Source: Elizabethkingia sp. YR214 (GTDB lineage Bacteria > Bacteroidota > Bacteroidia > Flavobacteriales > Weeksellaceae). Taken from it: a DNA stretch of 64,000 nt. The notes under the pieces are model-generated. The model ran no database searches and was not told where the DNA came from. It saw only the letters and a program-made list of their open reading frames with translations. Shown here piece by piece: positions 44,637 through 53,045 of the stretch. The stretch covers positions 1 through 64,000 of the forward strand of contig NZ_QBUH01000010.1 of NCBI RefSeq assembly GCF_003058195.1. Direction: 5' to 3'. The translations under genes were made by a program, and so were the position numbers. Within the stretch, counting starts at the first letter, position 1. Each line of letters opens with the position of its first letter.

Positions 44637-46393
44637 TGAACCGGGTGTTTCTATACATATTATTTCTGTTAACTGGCCTGCAGATTCATGCGCAGGTTGA
44701 GGTTGACGTGGTTATGGACGAGAAACCTAGCTATAAAATTGGTCAGGAAATTCCTATTGTATTTATTGCAACCTCCAAATCTTCTCTTGATGTCCGGATG
44801 AAGTTGCCATATTTTGATCCTAAAAAGTACGATGTATCACTTCCTGCTACCAATACGGAGTATTTTCTGGATGACAAAGGGGTATCTCTAACGAGGTTTT
44901 CTGCTTTGGTTGTTGTAAAGCCTAAAGTGCCGGGTGCAATGAAAATTGGTAGTGCCCTGGCCAGAGTGGATAATGTAATGTATAAAAGTGACGCAAAAGA
45001 TATTTTTGTTAAGAACGAAAAATACGTAGAAAACAGACCTCCTATCCGCAATAATAACGAAGTATATATCAAGACAAACGTTAGTGATAATGATGTCTAT
45101 GTAAACCAAGCCACTATGGCTGTGGTAACTGCGTATAGCAGAAATATGAACAGTCTGGATAATGTTGAAGATGTTCAGCTTCCACCTGCACAAGGAGTCC
45201 GTTACTACAGAGTAGGGGACAGCAATGGTGAGGTAAACGATCATGAAGAAGAATTTTCCATGAGAATGGCTGTTTATCTTTTATTTCCGGAAGAAGCGGG
45301 AAGAGCTATAATTCCTCCTGCCAACGCTAAAGTAGTACAGGGTGGTAGTATAACAAAGATTAAGGCAAACAGTGTAAGCCTTAATGTAAAACCACTACCG
45401 GAAAATGCACCTGCAGATTTCCAGAATGCTGTTGGTAAATACGATGCAAAGGTTGCTGTGAAAACACCCGGAGATCTTGAAATAAACAAACCTGTTAGTG
45501 TTGAAGTAAAGCTGACTGGTGTAGGAAATCTGAAAGATGTACATTTGCCGAAATTTGCTAATTCTGAATATTACAGCGTATATAAACCAAAAGTAAATTA
45601 CAATGTAAAACCTTCGGGCAGCAATGGATTTAAAGGAGAACTTACGGCCAACTATATTATAGTGCCTAAAAAACAGGGGAATATTCCGATTGCTTTAGAA
45701 GGCTTCTCTTACTTTGATCCGGAAGAAAAGAAATATAAACAAGTAGCTTTGTCTACAATACCATTATTTGTTCAGACACCCGAACAAATGGCATCCGACA
45801 GATCGACTGTAGAAAAAGTTATGGAAAATACTGCAAGTGTGCTCAACCAAAAAGTAAAATTACCAGTTATTGCTCAAGTAGATGCTGATCATAGTTTCAT
45901 GCCGAAAAGCTCAGAAAATATTCCTGTATGGTTATTATTTGTAGCATTAGCATTTGTAGCATTCTTCCTTTATTTTTTCTATAAAATATACAGCTCCAAC
46001 AAAACAGCTTCACCAACCGGGAAAAACTATTCTCCACACTTTAAGCCTGTAACTAATGTTGAGGACTCCGAAAAACAAATTCGTGAAGAAATGTCTGTAG
46101 ATATTCCGGCGCATCTTCAATATCTGGATACACTGATTAAGCAGAAAGATTACTCTGGTTTCTTTAGCGCTTATGCAGAAATGAATGCTGATCTGGAACA
46201 CGATATTGATATCCATCACAACATGACGGTATTGGATTATATTGAAGATACCTTTGGGAGAACTGATATGGAAGCATTCAAAGATGTACAAAGTCGCGTT
46301 GAACTGATGAAATTCTCTCCGTTTAAGGAAGATGATTCTATGAACGATTTACTACAGCAGATCTACTCCGCATATTCGAAAATTGAAAAATAA
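44636..46393 (+). CDS. batD: Aerotolerance protein BatD
   Basis: 585 aa. Signal peptide to about residue 19, then a long periplasmic region of repeated beta domains (VEVDVVMDEKPSYKIGQEI... typical oxygen-tolerance start). A single membrane helix (VWLLFVALAFVAFFLYFFY, about 430-450) and a cytoplasmic helical domain end it. Length and topology match BatD. It closes the Bat unit, overlapping batC by 1 nt. Confidence 0.85.
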   Translation: MNRVFLYILFLLTGLQIHAQVEVDVVMDEKPSYKIGQEIPIVFIATSKSSLDVRMKLPYFDPKKYDVSLPATNTEYFLDDKGVSLTRFSALVVVKPKVPGAMKIGSALARVDNVMYKSDAKDIFVKNEKYVENRPPIRNNNEVYIKTNVSDNDVYVNQATMAVVTAYSRNMNSLDNVEDVQLPPAQGVRYYRVGDSNGEVNDHEEEFSMRMAVYLLFPEEAGRAIIPPANAKVVQGGSITKIKANSVSLNVKPLPENAPADFQNAVGKYDAKVAVKTPGDLEINKPVSVEVKLTGVGNLKDVHLPKFANSEYYSVYKPKVNYNVKPSGSNGFKGELTANYIIVPKKQGNIPIALEGFSYFDPEEKKYKQVALSTIPLFVQTPEQMASDRSTVEKVMENTASVLNQKVKLPVIAQVDADHSFMPKSSENIPVWLLFVALAFVAFFLYFFYKIYSSNKTASPTGKNYSPHFKPVTNVEDSEKQIREEMSVDIPAHLQYLDTLIKQKDYSGFFSAYAEMNADLEHDIDIHHNMTVLDYIEDTFGRTDMEAFKDVQSRVELMKFSPFKEDDSMNDLLQQIYSAYSKIEK

Positions 46394-46408
46394 ACAATTT
46401 TATTTTTA

Positions 46409-46416
46409 TAATTTTG
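46409..46416 (+). promoter_or_regulatory. -7 element of marC
   Basis: TAATTTTG matches TAnnTTTG, 17 nt before the chosen marC start and just after the batD stop. The TTG at 46383 is 23 nt upstream, slightly too far for the -33 position. Confidence 0.4.
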
Positions 46417-46433
46417 TACCATTAATTTTCTGT

Positions 46434-47030
46434 ATGCTCGAAGATATTTCAATTAAAGAGATAATGACCTCCTTCATGGTTTTGTTTGCCGTAATAGATA
46501 TTATTGGCTCAATTCCTGTTATTGTGGGTCTGAAACAAAAGTTTGGAAAGATTGAAGCGGAAAAAGCATCCATCGTAGCCGGATGTATTATGATCTCCTT
46601 TTTATTTATAGGTGATAAAATACTTAAACTGATCGGAGTGGATGTGAATTCATTTGCAATAGCCGGAGCTTTTGTGATTTTTATTATCGCTGTGGAAATG
46701 ATTCTTGGAATAGAGATCAATAAACCCGGAAAAGTGAATTCGGCTTCTATTGTTCCGATTGCTTTTCCTTTAATTGCAGGTGCGGGTTCTCTAACGACAA
46801 TTCTTTCACTTAGATCGGGCTTTCACGATATTAATATTATCCTGGGAATCATCCTGAATATTATCCTGATCTATGTGGTACTGAGGTCTGCAAACTGGAT
46901 GGAGCAGAAGCTTGGGGATGCATCTTTGCAGGTTTTGCAAAAAATATTCGGAATTATTCTTTTAGCTATCTCTATTAAATTATTTACAGCTAACTTTGCA
47001 CAGTTGATCAAGAGCTATATCAACTTTTAA
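46434..47030 (+). CDS. MarC-family membrane protein
   Basis: 198 aa, six predicted membrane segments. The start is set at MLEDISIKEIMTSFMVLFAV; an upstream TTG frame overlaps batD and lies over the -7 element. Family landmarks: FAVIDIIGSIPVI near the N-terminus and SASIVPIAFPLIAGAGSLTT in the middle. MarC proteins are inner-membrane proteins of uncertain function, once wrongly linked to drug resistance. Confidence 0.9.
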   Translation: MLEDISIKEIMTSFMVLFAVIDIIGSIPVIVGLKQKFGKIEAEKASIVAGCIMISFLFIGDKILKLIGVDVNSFAIAGAFVIFIIAVEMILGIEINKPGKVNSASIVPIAFPLIAGAGSLTTILSLRSGFHDINIILGIILNIILIYVVLRSANWMEQKLGDASLQVLQKIFGIILLAISIKLFTANFAQLIKSYINF

Positions 47031-47041
47031 ATTTTTATTTT

Positions 47042-47239
47042 ATGAAGACGTTTTATAAGGTATTTTTAGTATTGTTTATTGTTTTTATCGGTATCAATTT
47101 TTATGCAGTTCAGTGGAATCTGGGTGCTTTTAATGAAGAAAACGATAAGTTCTGGTTTTCAATCGCTGCTGCAGTTGTAGGGATAATTGTTGTTTTTATC
47201 ATGGACTTCTGGAGCCGCCTAAGCACCAAGAAAGGTTAG
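47042..47239 (+). CDS. Small two-TM membrane protein
   Basis: 65 aa: MKTFYKVFLVLFIVFIGINF, polar linker, then FSIAAAVVGIIVVFIMDFW and a basic end. It follows marC by 11 nt. Its 3' end overlaps the convergent menF gene by 21 nt. Conserved operon partner or lineage-specific protein; function unknown. Confidence 0.65.
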   Translation: MKTFYKVFLVLFIVFIGINFYAVQWNLGAFNEENDKFWFSIAAAVVGIIVVFIMDFWSRLSTKKG

Positions 47240-48199
47240 TCGCTGCAATACAGCGTCAGCTTTCATCTCGGTTTCTTTCCATTCCTTTTCAGGCTCACTC
47301 AGAGCTGTAATTCCACCACCGGCATAAAGTAAAATACCGTTGCGGAAAAGTTGTGCGCACCGAAGATTTACATAGCAAGTCGTTTCATTATCTTGTTCTG
47401 TCTGTATATAACCGGCATAAAATGCTCTGTTATATTTTTCAGTATTTTTGATAATCTGAGAACACAAATCTTTAGGAACACCACATACCGCAGGAGTAGG
47501 GTGTAACTCTTTTATAAGAGTAGAAATATCTTGTCTGCTGACTACTGCTTTAAAATCGTTGCGCAGGTGTTTTATATTGCCTGATATGTGATCATATACA
47601 GGGCTGATTTCTACTTGTTGAGAATATCGGCTGAGTACAGATTGTATATAAGTGCTTACAGGTTTCTGTTCCTCTATTTCTTTTTCAGACCATTCCTCGG
47701 ATACAGGAAGAGTTCCTGCGAGGCTCATTGTCTGAAAGTCTTCCGTATTTTTATTGTATTGACCCAACACTTCAGGTGTAGCACCTATCCACACTTCATT
47801 TTTATCTACAAAAAGGTGTATAAAAGCATTTGGGTAATCTTTACATAATTTCAGAAAGGTTTTACCCAGATCTATTGTTTCATGCTCCGGAGTATCAACC
47901 CATTTTTGTCGGGATATTACAACTTTGGGTAGTTGATTTTCTTTAATAATCCCGATTACATTTTCTATTCGGGCTAGATATTCATCCTTGGTTTCAGATG
48001 TGTCATGGTATTCCTGCTGAATGCTTTGGCTGGTAATATTCAGATTTAGAATTTCTTGTTCAGTAATTGACTGAAAAGAGCCATCGAATGTGATCTCCTT
48101 CAGATTGTCAAAAGAATGAAATTTGATTGTATTTTTAAGAGGCGTATCGCTGTTAAGAGTATAAAAAACCTCTTTAAAAGGAAATTTAAAAAGTATCAC
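47219..48199 (-). CDS. menF: Isochorismate synthase (chorismate-binding enzyme)
   Basis: 326 aa. Chorismate-binding fold with GATPEVLG, the HPTPAVCGVPK active-site segment, RAFYAGYI and YAGGGITALSEPEKEWKETE near the C-terminus, which carries the Mg-binding acids. It converts chorismate to isochorismate, here likely for menaquinone because a MenI-like thioesterase gene lies just upstream. No pathway lyase is attached. The N-terminal half is shorter than in enterobacterial MenF but similar to Bacteroidota enzymes. Confidence 0.88.
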   Translation of the reverse strand: MILFKFPFKEVFYTLNSDTPLKNTIKFHSFDNLKEITFDGSFQSITEQEILNLNITSQSIQQEYHDTSETKDEYLARIENVIGIIKENQLPKVVISRQKWVDTPEHETIDLGKTFLKLCKDYPNAFIHLFVDKNEVWIGATPEVLGQYNKNTEDFQTMSLAGTLPVSEEWSEKEIEEQKPVSTYIQSVLSRYSQQVEISPVYDHISGNIKHLRNDFKAVVSRQDISTLIKELHPTPAVCGVPKDLCSQIIKNTEKYNRAFYAGYIQTEQDNETTCYVNLRCAQLFRNGILLYAGGGITALSEPEKEWKETEMKADAVLQRLTFLGA

Positions 48200-48226
48200 T
48201 TTTTTATTTTATGTTAATAAGGAATG

Positions 48227-48234
48227 CAAAGGTA
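48227..48234 (-). promoter_or_regulatory. -7 element of menF
   Basis: TACCTTTG on the minus strand matches TAnnTTTG and gives a leader near 25 nt. Confidence 0.42.
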
Positions 48235-48325
48235 TAATCAGTAAAATAGAATAAAATAAACAACATACTTATTGCAGAACAAATCCGGAATAAGCATGTG
48301 AGTTTGTTATTTTATTATTGTACCA

Positions 48326-48742
48326 TCACCTGACATTAATTACCACATTGGTCATCGTAGAATGGCAGATAAGGTCTCCTTTCTCGTCTCTTATTTCTAT
48401 TTCGGTAAAGTGCTGAGTTCTTCCTTTGCGGATAAGTCTTGCAGTTCCGGTAACCATTCCTTCTTTTTTAGATTTAAGGTGATTACAGTTAAGGTTAGTT
48501 CCTACAGCTGCATTTACAGATCTGTCCAGTACAATATTGGACAGGCATGAACCTAAACTTTCAGCTAATGCAGCACTGGCTCCGCCATGCAGCATACCTA
48601 ATGGCTGATGTACAACAGGTGTTACAGGCATTGTTGCTACCAGATAATCATCACCAACATCTGTAAATTTTATCTCCAGTGTCTGTAATAATGTATTTCT
48701 GTTCCAATCGTTTAATGCTTGTAGCTGCTCTTCCTTGGTCAT
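48326..48742 (-). CDS. Hotdog-fold thioesterase (MenI/PaaI type)
   Basis: 138 aa. The start is set at MTKEEQLQALNDWNRN, immediately (1 nt) after the acyltransferase stop; a longer frame overlaps that gene. The hotdog core is HQPLGMLHGGASAALAESLGS, with the His-Gly-Gly and Glu of the 4HBT/PaaI family, then CNHLKS and RIRKGRT-type strands. The neighbouring menF makes hydrolysis of 1,4-dihydroxy-2-naphthoyl-CoA a likely role. It could also be a general acyl-CoA thioesterase. Confidence 0.85.
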   Translation of the reverse strand: MTKEEQLQALNDWNRNTLLQTLEIKFTDVGDDYLVATMPVTPVVHQPLGMLHGGASAALAESLGSCLSNIVLDRSVNAAVGTNLNCNHLKSKKEGMVTGTARLIRKGRTQHFTEIEIRDEKGDLICHSTMTNVVINVR

Positions 48743-48743
48743 C

Positions 48744-49310
48744 TTAGTAGATCTTAGGGTTGTAGTTTTCAGGATATTTAGCATTTATATCCTTGAAGTA
48801 GTTTTCAATTTCATCCATAACACTCTCAAAAGTTCTTGTAGTAAGATCTTCATAAGATATCATATGGCCTATTTTAATTGTTTTGTATTTGTAGTCTCCT
48901 GATGCCAATACAATTGGCACCTTAGCCTGCAATGCCATGTGGTAAAAACCAAGTTTCCACTTTTTAGCATAAGAACGGGAGCCTTCCGGAGTAATTACAA
49001 GACTGAAGTCTTCTTTCTCAAATTCTCTCGCAATAACATTAATAAGATCATTCTTCTGAGAGCGGTCTATACCAATAGCTCCGATAGATTTAATAATACC
49101 TCCGTAGAAAGCTTTGGTATGAGAGTCTTTAATGATTACTTTCAGGCGTTTGCCATATTTCCAGTATACCATAATTCCCAACAGATAATCCCAGTTGGAG
49201 GTGTGTGGAGCCTCTACCAGAATACAACGGTCCAGATTTTTAAGATCACCATCTAACTGAACTTTCCATCCAAGTAATTTAAGAAGAGTACTACCAATAA
49301 GTTTTTTCAT
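48744..49310 (-). CDS. Lysophospholipid acyltransferase-family protein
   Basis: 188 aa. The LPLAT active-site motif H-x4-D is in EAPHTSNWD, followed by the glycerolipid-binding segment AIGIDR and ITPEGSRSYAKKWKLGFYHM. It is short, with one weak N-terminal hydrophobic stretch, as in the PlsC-like family found in flavobacteria. It transfers an acyl chain to an unknown lysolipid. Its gene precedes the thioesterase directly. Confidence 0.85.
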   Translation of the reverse strand: MKKLIGSTLLKLLGWKVQLDGDLKNLDRCILVEAPHTSNWDYLLGIMVYWKYGKRLKVIIKDSHTKAFYGGIIKSIGAIGIDRSQKNDLINVIAREFEKEDFSLVITPEGSRSYAKKWKLGFYHMALQAKVPIVLASGDYKYKTIKIGHMISYEDLTTRTFESVMDEIENYFKDINAKYPENYNPKIY

Positions 49311-49330
49311 TCCGGTTTGAATAAATAATT

Positions 49331-49359
49331 AAAACGATTGCAATAGCTGCAATCGTTTT
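49331..49359 (-). terminator. Terminator upstream of the acyltransferase
   Basis: A 12-bp perfect stem (AAAACGATTGCA/TGCAATCGTTTT), 5-nt loop and AT-rich tail. On the minus strand it ends whatever is transcribed from the region near 49490. Confidence 0.75.
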
Positions 49360-49386
49360 ACAAATATAAAGATTATGCTTATACTT

Positions 49387-49449
49387 TTAAAATAAGGTTG
49401 AAACAAAGTCCATAATTTTAAGGACTATTTCGAAAACAAACTGGATCAT
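49387..49449 (-). CDS. Candidate 20-aa hydrophobic small protein
   Basis: Reads MIQFVFEIVLKIMDFVSTLF, an amphipathic, very hydrophobic helix with Glu, Lys and Asp on one side. It lies alone between a TAAATTTG -7 element 43 nt upstream and a strong terminator 28 nt downstream, so it would be the only product of a short transcript. It resembles type I toxin-like membrane peptides in size. Being so short, chance cannot be excluded. Confidence 0.35.
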   Translation of the reverse strand: MIQFVFEIVLKIMDFVSTLF

Positions 49450-49491
49450 GACTTTGGATTTTGGTGTTAAATTTCTTTAAAACTAACACCA

Positions 49492-49499
49492 CAAATTTA
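49492..49499 (-). promoter_or_regulatory. -7 element of the small-peptide unit
   Basis: TAAATTTG on the minus strand, with TTG 21 nt upstream. GGTGTTA/TAACACC repeats (49463-49469, 49484-49490, 49529-49535) flank it and allow a hairpin in the leader. Confidence 0.45.
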
Positions 49500-49556
49500 G
49501 AATTTTTTTTGAAAATTACCCAAAAAGTGGTGTTAATTTTTTTACAATAATTTAGA

Positions 49557-51212
49557 TTATCTGGTTTTTATTTTAACCTCTTTTTTGCCGTTGCTGATGC
49601 TTACGTTCACTTCTTTAATAGAATCTTTGTCTATTTTAATTTTGTTATCGTCGTCAGATTTTCCGATTTTGATATCGTCAACAGCTACTTTTTTGCCGTT
49701 TACTATAATACTGTCCGGAGCATCTTCATTACCAGTGGTACTGATAGAGATGTTACCATTGAAGGTGTCATCATCGTCGTTATCCTTTTCGTTCAGGCTA
49801 ACGTCAGCACCTGGTGCAGTTACTACTTTCATTTTTTTCGGTACTACAAGCTTGTATTCTATCCTGTAGTGACGGAATCTGTTGTCGTAGTTATAAGAGA
49901 AGTAATTTGGTAACAAAATTTTGTTATCGATAACTTCTACCGGAAGCTTCATTTGTAATGGTTTGTTATAACCGTTTGCAGATTTTTCTACAATTAGATA
50001 TGGTGCAGCAACATCTTTTCTTTCAACATGTATATATGGATAAGTTTTTTCGAAGATTGTTTTCTTATCAGAATAGATATCGCTGATGTATGATTTGAAG
50101 TTCTCCGGAATAATAACCTTTTTGTTATCCAGTATTATACTGTCAGACTTAGTATTGATCGAGATGTTTTCTGTTTCTTCATTGTGTCCGTTGAATCTGA
50201 AATTAGTTTTAGATGCGGAGTAACCAATGAATCCGATAAGTACAATCCAGCATAGTACAAGTGTTCCGATAAGGTATCCCATATATTTTATCTTCAGATT
50301 CGGACTGAATAATTTCAGTGAAATCAGTGTAAAGATAATAGCAGGAATAAACATGCTTAGGAATCCGAAGAAGATAATTGCACTACCTGTTACACCATCA
50401 TTAAAGTAAAAGTTGATGTTTTCAGGAATATCTATAGCCCCTTCTCCAAAAGACAATCCTCCAAATAATACTGCAATACTTCCTAAGAAAAATGATACTG
50501 CAATTGCTGAAGTGAATAGTCCAAAGATTATAGAAAGAGCCTTTAGAAAAGCATTTCCTACATCGTTTGCCTGTCCTTTATTGCTTTGATAAAACTGATT
50601 TACTTTTTCAGAAGAATCTGTTGCAAACTGTACGACTTTGTTGCTTTGTTCTTTCAGGTTGTCAAAATTAAGAGGTTTACCTCTCATTTTTAAGAAATCA
50701 CCTGCAGTTTTTGCTTTAGGAACAACTATCCATAAGATAATATAGATAAGAGCTCCGAAACCTTTTGCAAAAAGTAATAGTACAAAAGCCAAACGAATCC
50801 ATACAATGTCTACTCCAAGATAGCCGGCTAATCCTCCGGATACACCTCCGATCATTTTTGTTTCAGGATCACGGAATAGTTGTTTGTCTCTGCTGAAGCC
50901 ACTTCCGCTGGCTCTGGAACTTCCGCTCTTTTCTTTGGAAGTATACTCCTGCTCTTGCTCGTCAATCTGTTCTGGCGTACCGATAAGGGCAATTATTGCC
51001 TCTACATCTTCATCGTTAACCACTTCACGTTTACCAAGTCTGGTTTTGAAGATCTCTACAATACGCATTTCTATATCCTGCATTACCTCATTAGCTTCTT
51101 CTGGTTCCATAGAACGACGAAGGGCAGCAAGGTAATCATTAAGCTTTATATAGGCATGTTCCTCGATTGTGAAGGAGAAACCTGCAAGTCCTATTGATAG
51201 TGTTTTATTCAT
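49557..51212 (-). CDS. PspC-domain envelope-stress membrane protein
   Basis: 551 aa. The N-terminal acidic region (about 1-100, helix MEPEEANEVMQDIEMRI) is followed by the PspC domain (about 108-168: RDPETKMIGGVSGGLAGYLG, then VDIVWIRLAFVLLLFAKG). Three more membrane helices (about 225-330) follow, and the C-terminal periplasmic part ends in a beta-rich, Asp/Lys-rich stretch resembling auto-transporter adhesin (DUF2807) repeats. It is linked to phage-shock-type membrane stress. The start overlaps the stop of the upstream padR gene. Confidence 0.85.
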   Translation of the reverse strand: MNKTLSIGLAGFSFTIEEHAYIKLNDYLAALRRSMEPEEANEVMQDIEMRIVEIFKTRLGKREVVNDEDVEAIIALIGTPEQIDEQEQEYTSKEKSGSSRASGSGFSRDKQLFRDPETKMIGGVSGGLAGYLGVDIVWIRLAFVLLLFAKGFGALIYIILWIVVPKAKTAGDFLKMRGKPLNFDNLKEQSNKVVQFATDSSEKVNQFYQSNKGQANDVGNAFLKALSIIFGLFTSAIAVSFFLGSIAVLFGGLSFGEGAIDIPENINFYFNDGVTGSAIIFFGFLSMFIPAIIFTLISLKLFSPNLKIKYMGYLIGTLVLCWIVLIGFIGYSASKTNFRFNGHNEETENISINTKSDSIILDNKKVIIPENFKSYISDIYSDKKTIFEKTYPYIHVERKDVAAPYLIVEKSANGYNKPLQMKLPVEVIDNKILLPNYFSYNYDNRFRHYRIEYKLVVPKKMKVVTAPGADVSLNEKDNDDDDTFNGNISISTTGNEDAPDSIIVNGKKVAVDDIKIGKSDDDNKIKIDKDSIKEVNVSISNGKKEVKIKTR

Positions 51213-51543
51213 TGTCTTGGCTTTTTGTTATTTGGTTAACGGAATCTGTTAATTCCGTCCATGTGTTTTGTAATTCGTTCAGGAATAATTTTCCTTTCTC
51301 AGTTATTTCATAATATTTTCGTGGGGGGCCGCTTGTAGACTCTTCCCAACGGTAGGAGAGAAATTCTCCGTTTTTCAGACGGGTTAGCAACGGATAAAGT
51401 GTGCCTTCCACAACATCTAGTTTTCCTTTTTTTAGCTCATCAATAAGATCTGATACATACATTTCTTTTTTATTGATAAGACTTAAAATACAGAACTCTA
51501 AGATGCCTTTTCGCATTTGCGCTTTGGTATTCTCTGTATTCAT
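51205..51543 (-). CDS. PadR-family transcriptional regulator
   Basis: 112 aa winged HTH: MRKGILEFCILSLINKKEMY, the recognition segment VVEGTLYPLLTRLKNGEFLS, and ESTSGPPRKYYEITEKG, which is the PadR signature. It is coupled to the PspC gene (8-nt overlap), an arrangement common in Bacteroidota, and probably represses the pair. Confidence 0.92.
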   Translation of the reverse strand: MNTENTKAQMRKGILEFCILSLINKKEMYVSDLIDELKKGKLDVVEGTLYPLLTRLKNGEFLSYRWEESTSGPPRKYYEITEKGKLFLNELQNTWTELTDSVNQITKSQDNE

Positions 51544-51621
51544 CTGTGTAATGGTTTGATTTTAAATTAATATTCAGAATAAACTCTCAGCTGATTTTAA
51601 GCCTACTCCGATTTTACATTA

Positions 51622-51653
51622 CAAAGATATATAAATTAAATGGTATTATGCAA
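51622..51653 (-). promoter_or_regulatory. Promoter of padR-pspC
   Basis: Minus-strand TTG (51653-51651), 21-bp spacer, TATCTTTG (51629-51622). The leader is about 75 nt. Confidence 0.5.
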
Positions 51654-51865
51654 TACAAAGTAGTAAAATAATTTTAATACTGGATGTAAGTATTTGTAAA
51701 TCAGTGATAAAAATTTCAATTGTATTTTTGGAGTTATTTTAGATAAAGCAATTTTTAATGAGAATTGATGCTAAATAATGAAGCTTGTTTAAAAATAAAT
51801 GTGAAATTTGATTGACTTTACTATATTAAATTGTAGTGATAATACGTTTAAGTTTAAAATAATAT

Positions 51866-51873
51866 TAAATTTG
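51866..51873 (+). promoter_or_regulatory. -7 element of the small secreted protein gene
   Basis: TAAATTTG, matching TAnnTTTG, 12 nt before the chosen ATG, which supports the short form of the gene. Confidence 0.45.
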
Positions 51874-51885
51874 AGAAAAAGAATT

Positions 51886-52365
51886 ATGAAAAAAATGTTT
51901 TATTTGGCTTCTTTGCTAATAGGAGGGGCTGCTTTTGCACAAATCACAACAAACGAAATTAACGGAATAAAGGTGAATATGCCTTTAACAGAGCTGAATG
52001 CTAAGTTCAAACAGGATATTAAACCAAAAGTAGTAGAAAACTTTACAGATGAACCAGAGAACTTTACTCCGGTAACTATTAATGGAACAAAGTACAATAT
52101 TATCTTTGTGAAGGACTTCTACAGTCCTGAGAAAACTTTAGTGTATTCTGTTGCTACAACTGATCCGAAGAGTAAAGGTAAAAATCCGATTGGAATAGGG
52201 AGTACATTAGCTGAACTAAAGAAGGCCTATGCTAAAGAATCAACAGATGCTACAGGCAATACTTTTACAGTTTATCAGAAAGATAAAGGCGAAAGAATCC
52301 TTATTTTCAAACTGAAGAATAATAAAGTTACCCGAATCTTTGCTTCTGTATTTGCAGCGGGTTAA
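51886..52365 (+). CDS. Small secreted protein of unknown function
   Basis: 159 aa. The start is at MKKMFYLASLLIGGAAFAQ, a complete signal peptide; an upstream extension is rejected because a -7 element lies inside it. The mature protein has SPEKTLVYSVATTD and GIGSTLAELKKAY motifs and alternating strands. No known family; probably periplasmic. Confidence 0.6.
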   Translation: MKKMFYLASLLIGGAAFAQITTNEINGIKVNMPLTELNAKFKQDIKPKVVENFTDEPENFTPVTINGTKYNIIFVKDFYSPEKTLVYSVATTDPKSKGKNPIGIGSTLAELKKAYAKESTDATGNTFTVYQKDKGERILIFKLKNNKVTRIFASVFAAG

Positions 52366-52403
52366 TACTACAAATATTCCTGTAATTTAACAGGTAGTCA
52401 TCT

Positions 52404-52432
52404 AAAGGTACTAAACTTATTTAGTACCTTTG
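52404..52432. promoter_or_regulatory. 12-bp palindrome overlapping the HD-gene promoter
   Basis: AAAGGTACTAAA (52404-52415) and TTTAGTACCTTT (52420-52431) form a perfect inverted repeat with a CTTA centre. Its right arm contains TACCTTTG (52425-52432), a TAnnTTTG element 4 nt before the HD-gene ATG. There is no T run after it, so it is more likely an operator than a terminator. Confidence 0.5.
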
Positions 52433-52436
52433 ATAG

Positions 52437-53027
52437 ATGAAATTAGAGAAAGAAATCCAGTTTATACTGGCTGTAGATGCACTAAAAAATGTGCAGCGCA
52501 GAAACTACAATGCAGATGATTCCCGCAGAGAAAATACAGCAGAACACAGCTGGCAAATCGTAATACTGGCACAAATCCTTTATCCATATGCTAAAAACAA
52601 AGAGCAGGTTGATTTACTAAGAGTCATCCGTATGCTTTCTATTCACGATTTGGTAGAGATAAACGCCGGAGACACATTTCTTTTTGATGAAGAAATGATG
52701 AAAGGTAAGTTTGAACGTGAGAAAATTGCAGCAAAACAGATTTTTGGAATTTTAAATGAACCTTTGCGATCTGAGTTTTATGATCTGTGGATAGAATTTG
52801 AAGGTGAAGAAACTCCTGATGCCATATTTGCTTGTGCTATAGACAGAATTATGCCTTTTATTCTTAATTCTAATACCAGCGGGAAAAGCTGGACAGAAGC
52901 AGGAATTACAGAAAATCAGGTGCGCAATATGTTGGAAAATGCAATTAAGCGTGCTTCAGATGAAATGGGAGAAGCTTTCGATATCCTGCTACAGAAAAGT
53001 ATTGATGAGGGGATGTTGAAAAATTAA
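52437..53027 (+). CDS. HD-domain phosphohydrolase (YfbR-like)
   Basis: 196 aa. Metal ligands: His37 in RENTAEHSW, His70-Asp71 in MLSIHDLVEINAGD, and a later Asp in ACAIDRIMPF. This pattern is that of YfbR-type 5'-deoxynucleotidases. The protein is cytoplasmic. The ATG is abutted by a palindrome and -7 element. A Crp/Fnr gene follows 18 nt later and may share the transcript. Confidence 0.82.
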   Translation: MKLEKEIQFILAVDALKNVQRRNYNADDSRRENTAEHSWQIVILAQILYPYAKNKEQVDLLRVIRMLSIHDLVEINAGDTFLFDEEMMKGKFEREKIAAKQIFGILNEPLRSEFYDLWIEFEGEETPDAIFACAIDRIMPFILNSNTSGKSWTEAGITENQVRNMLENAIKRASDEMGEAFDILLQKSIDEGMLKN

Positions 53028-53045
53028 TTTTCAATTTCGCAGGTT

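Larger units (their letters stand above)
51544..51885. other. Divergent intergenic region padR / small secreted protein
   Basis: 342 bp, AT-rich, no gene. It holds promoter elements for both directions (annotated separately). Confidence 0.55.
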
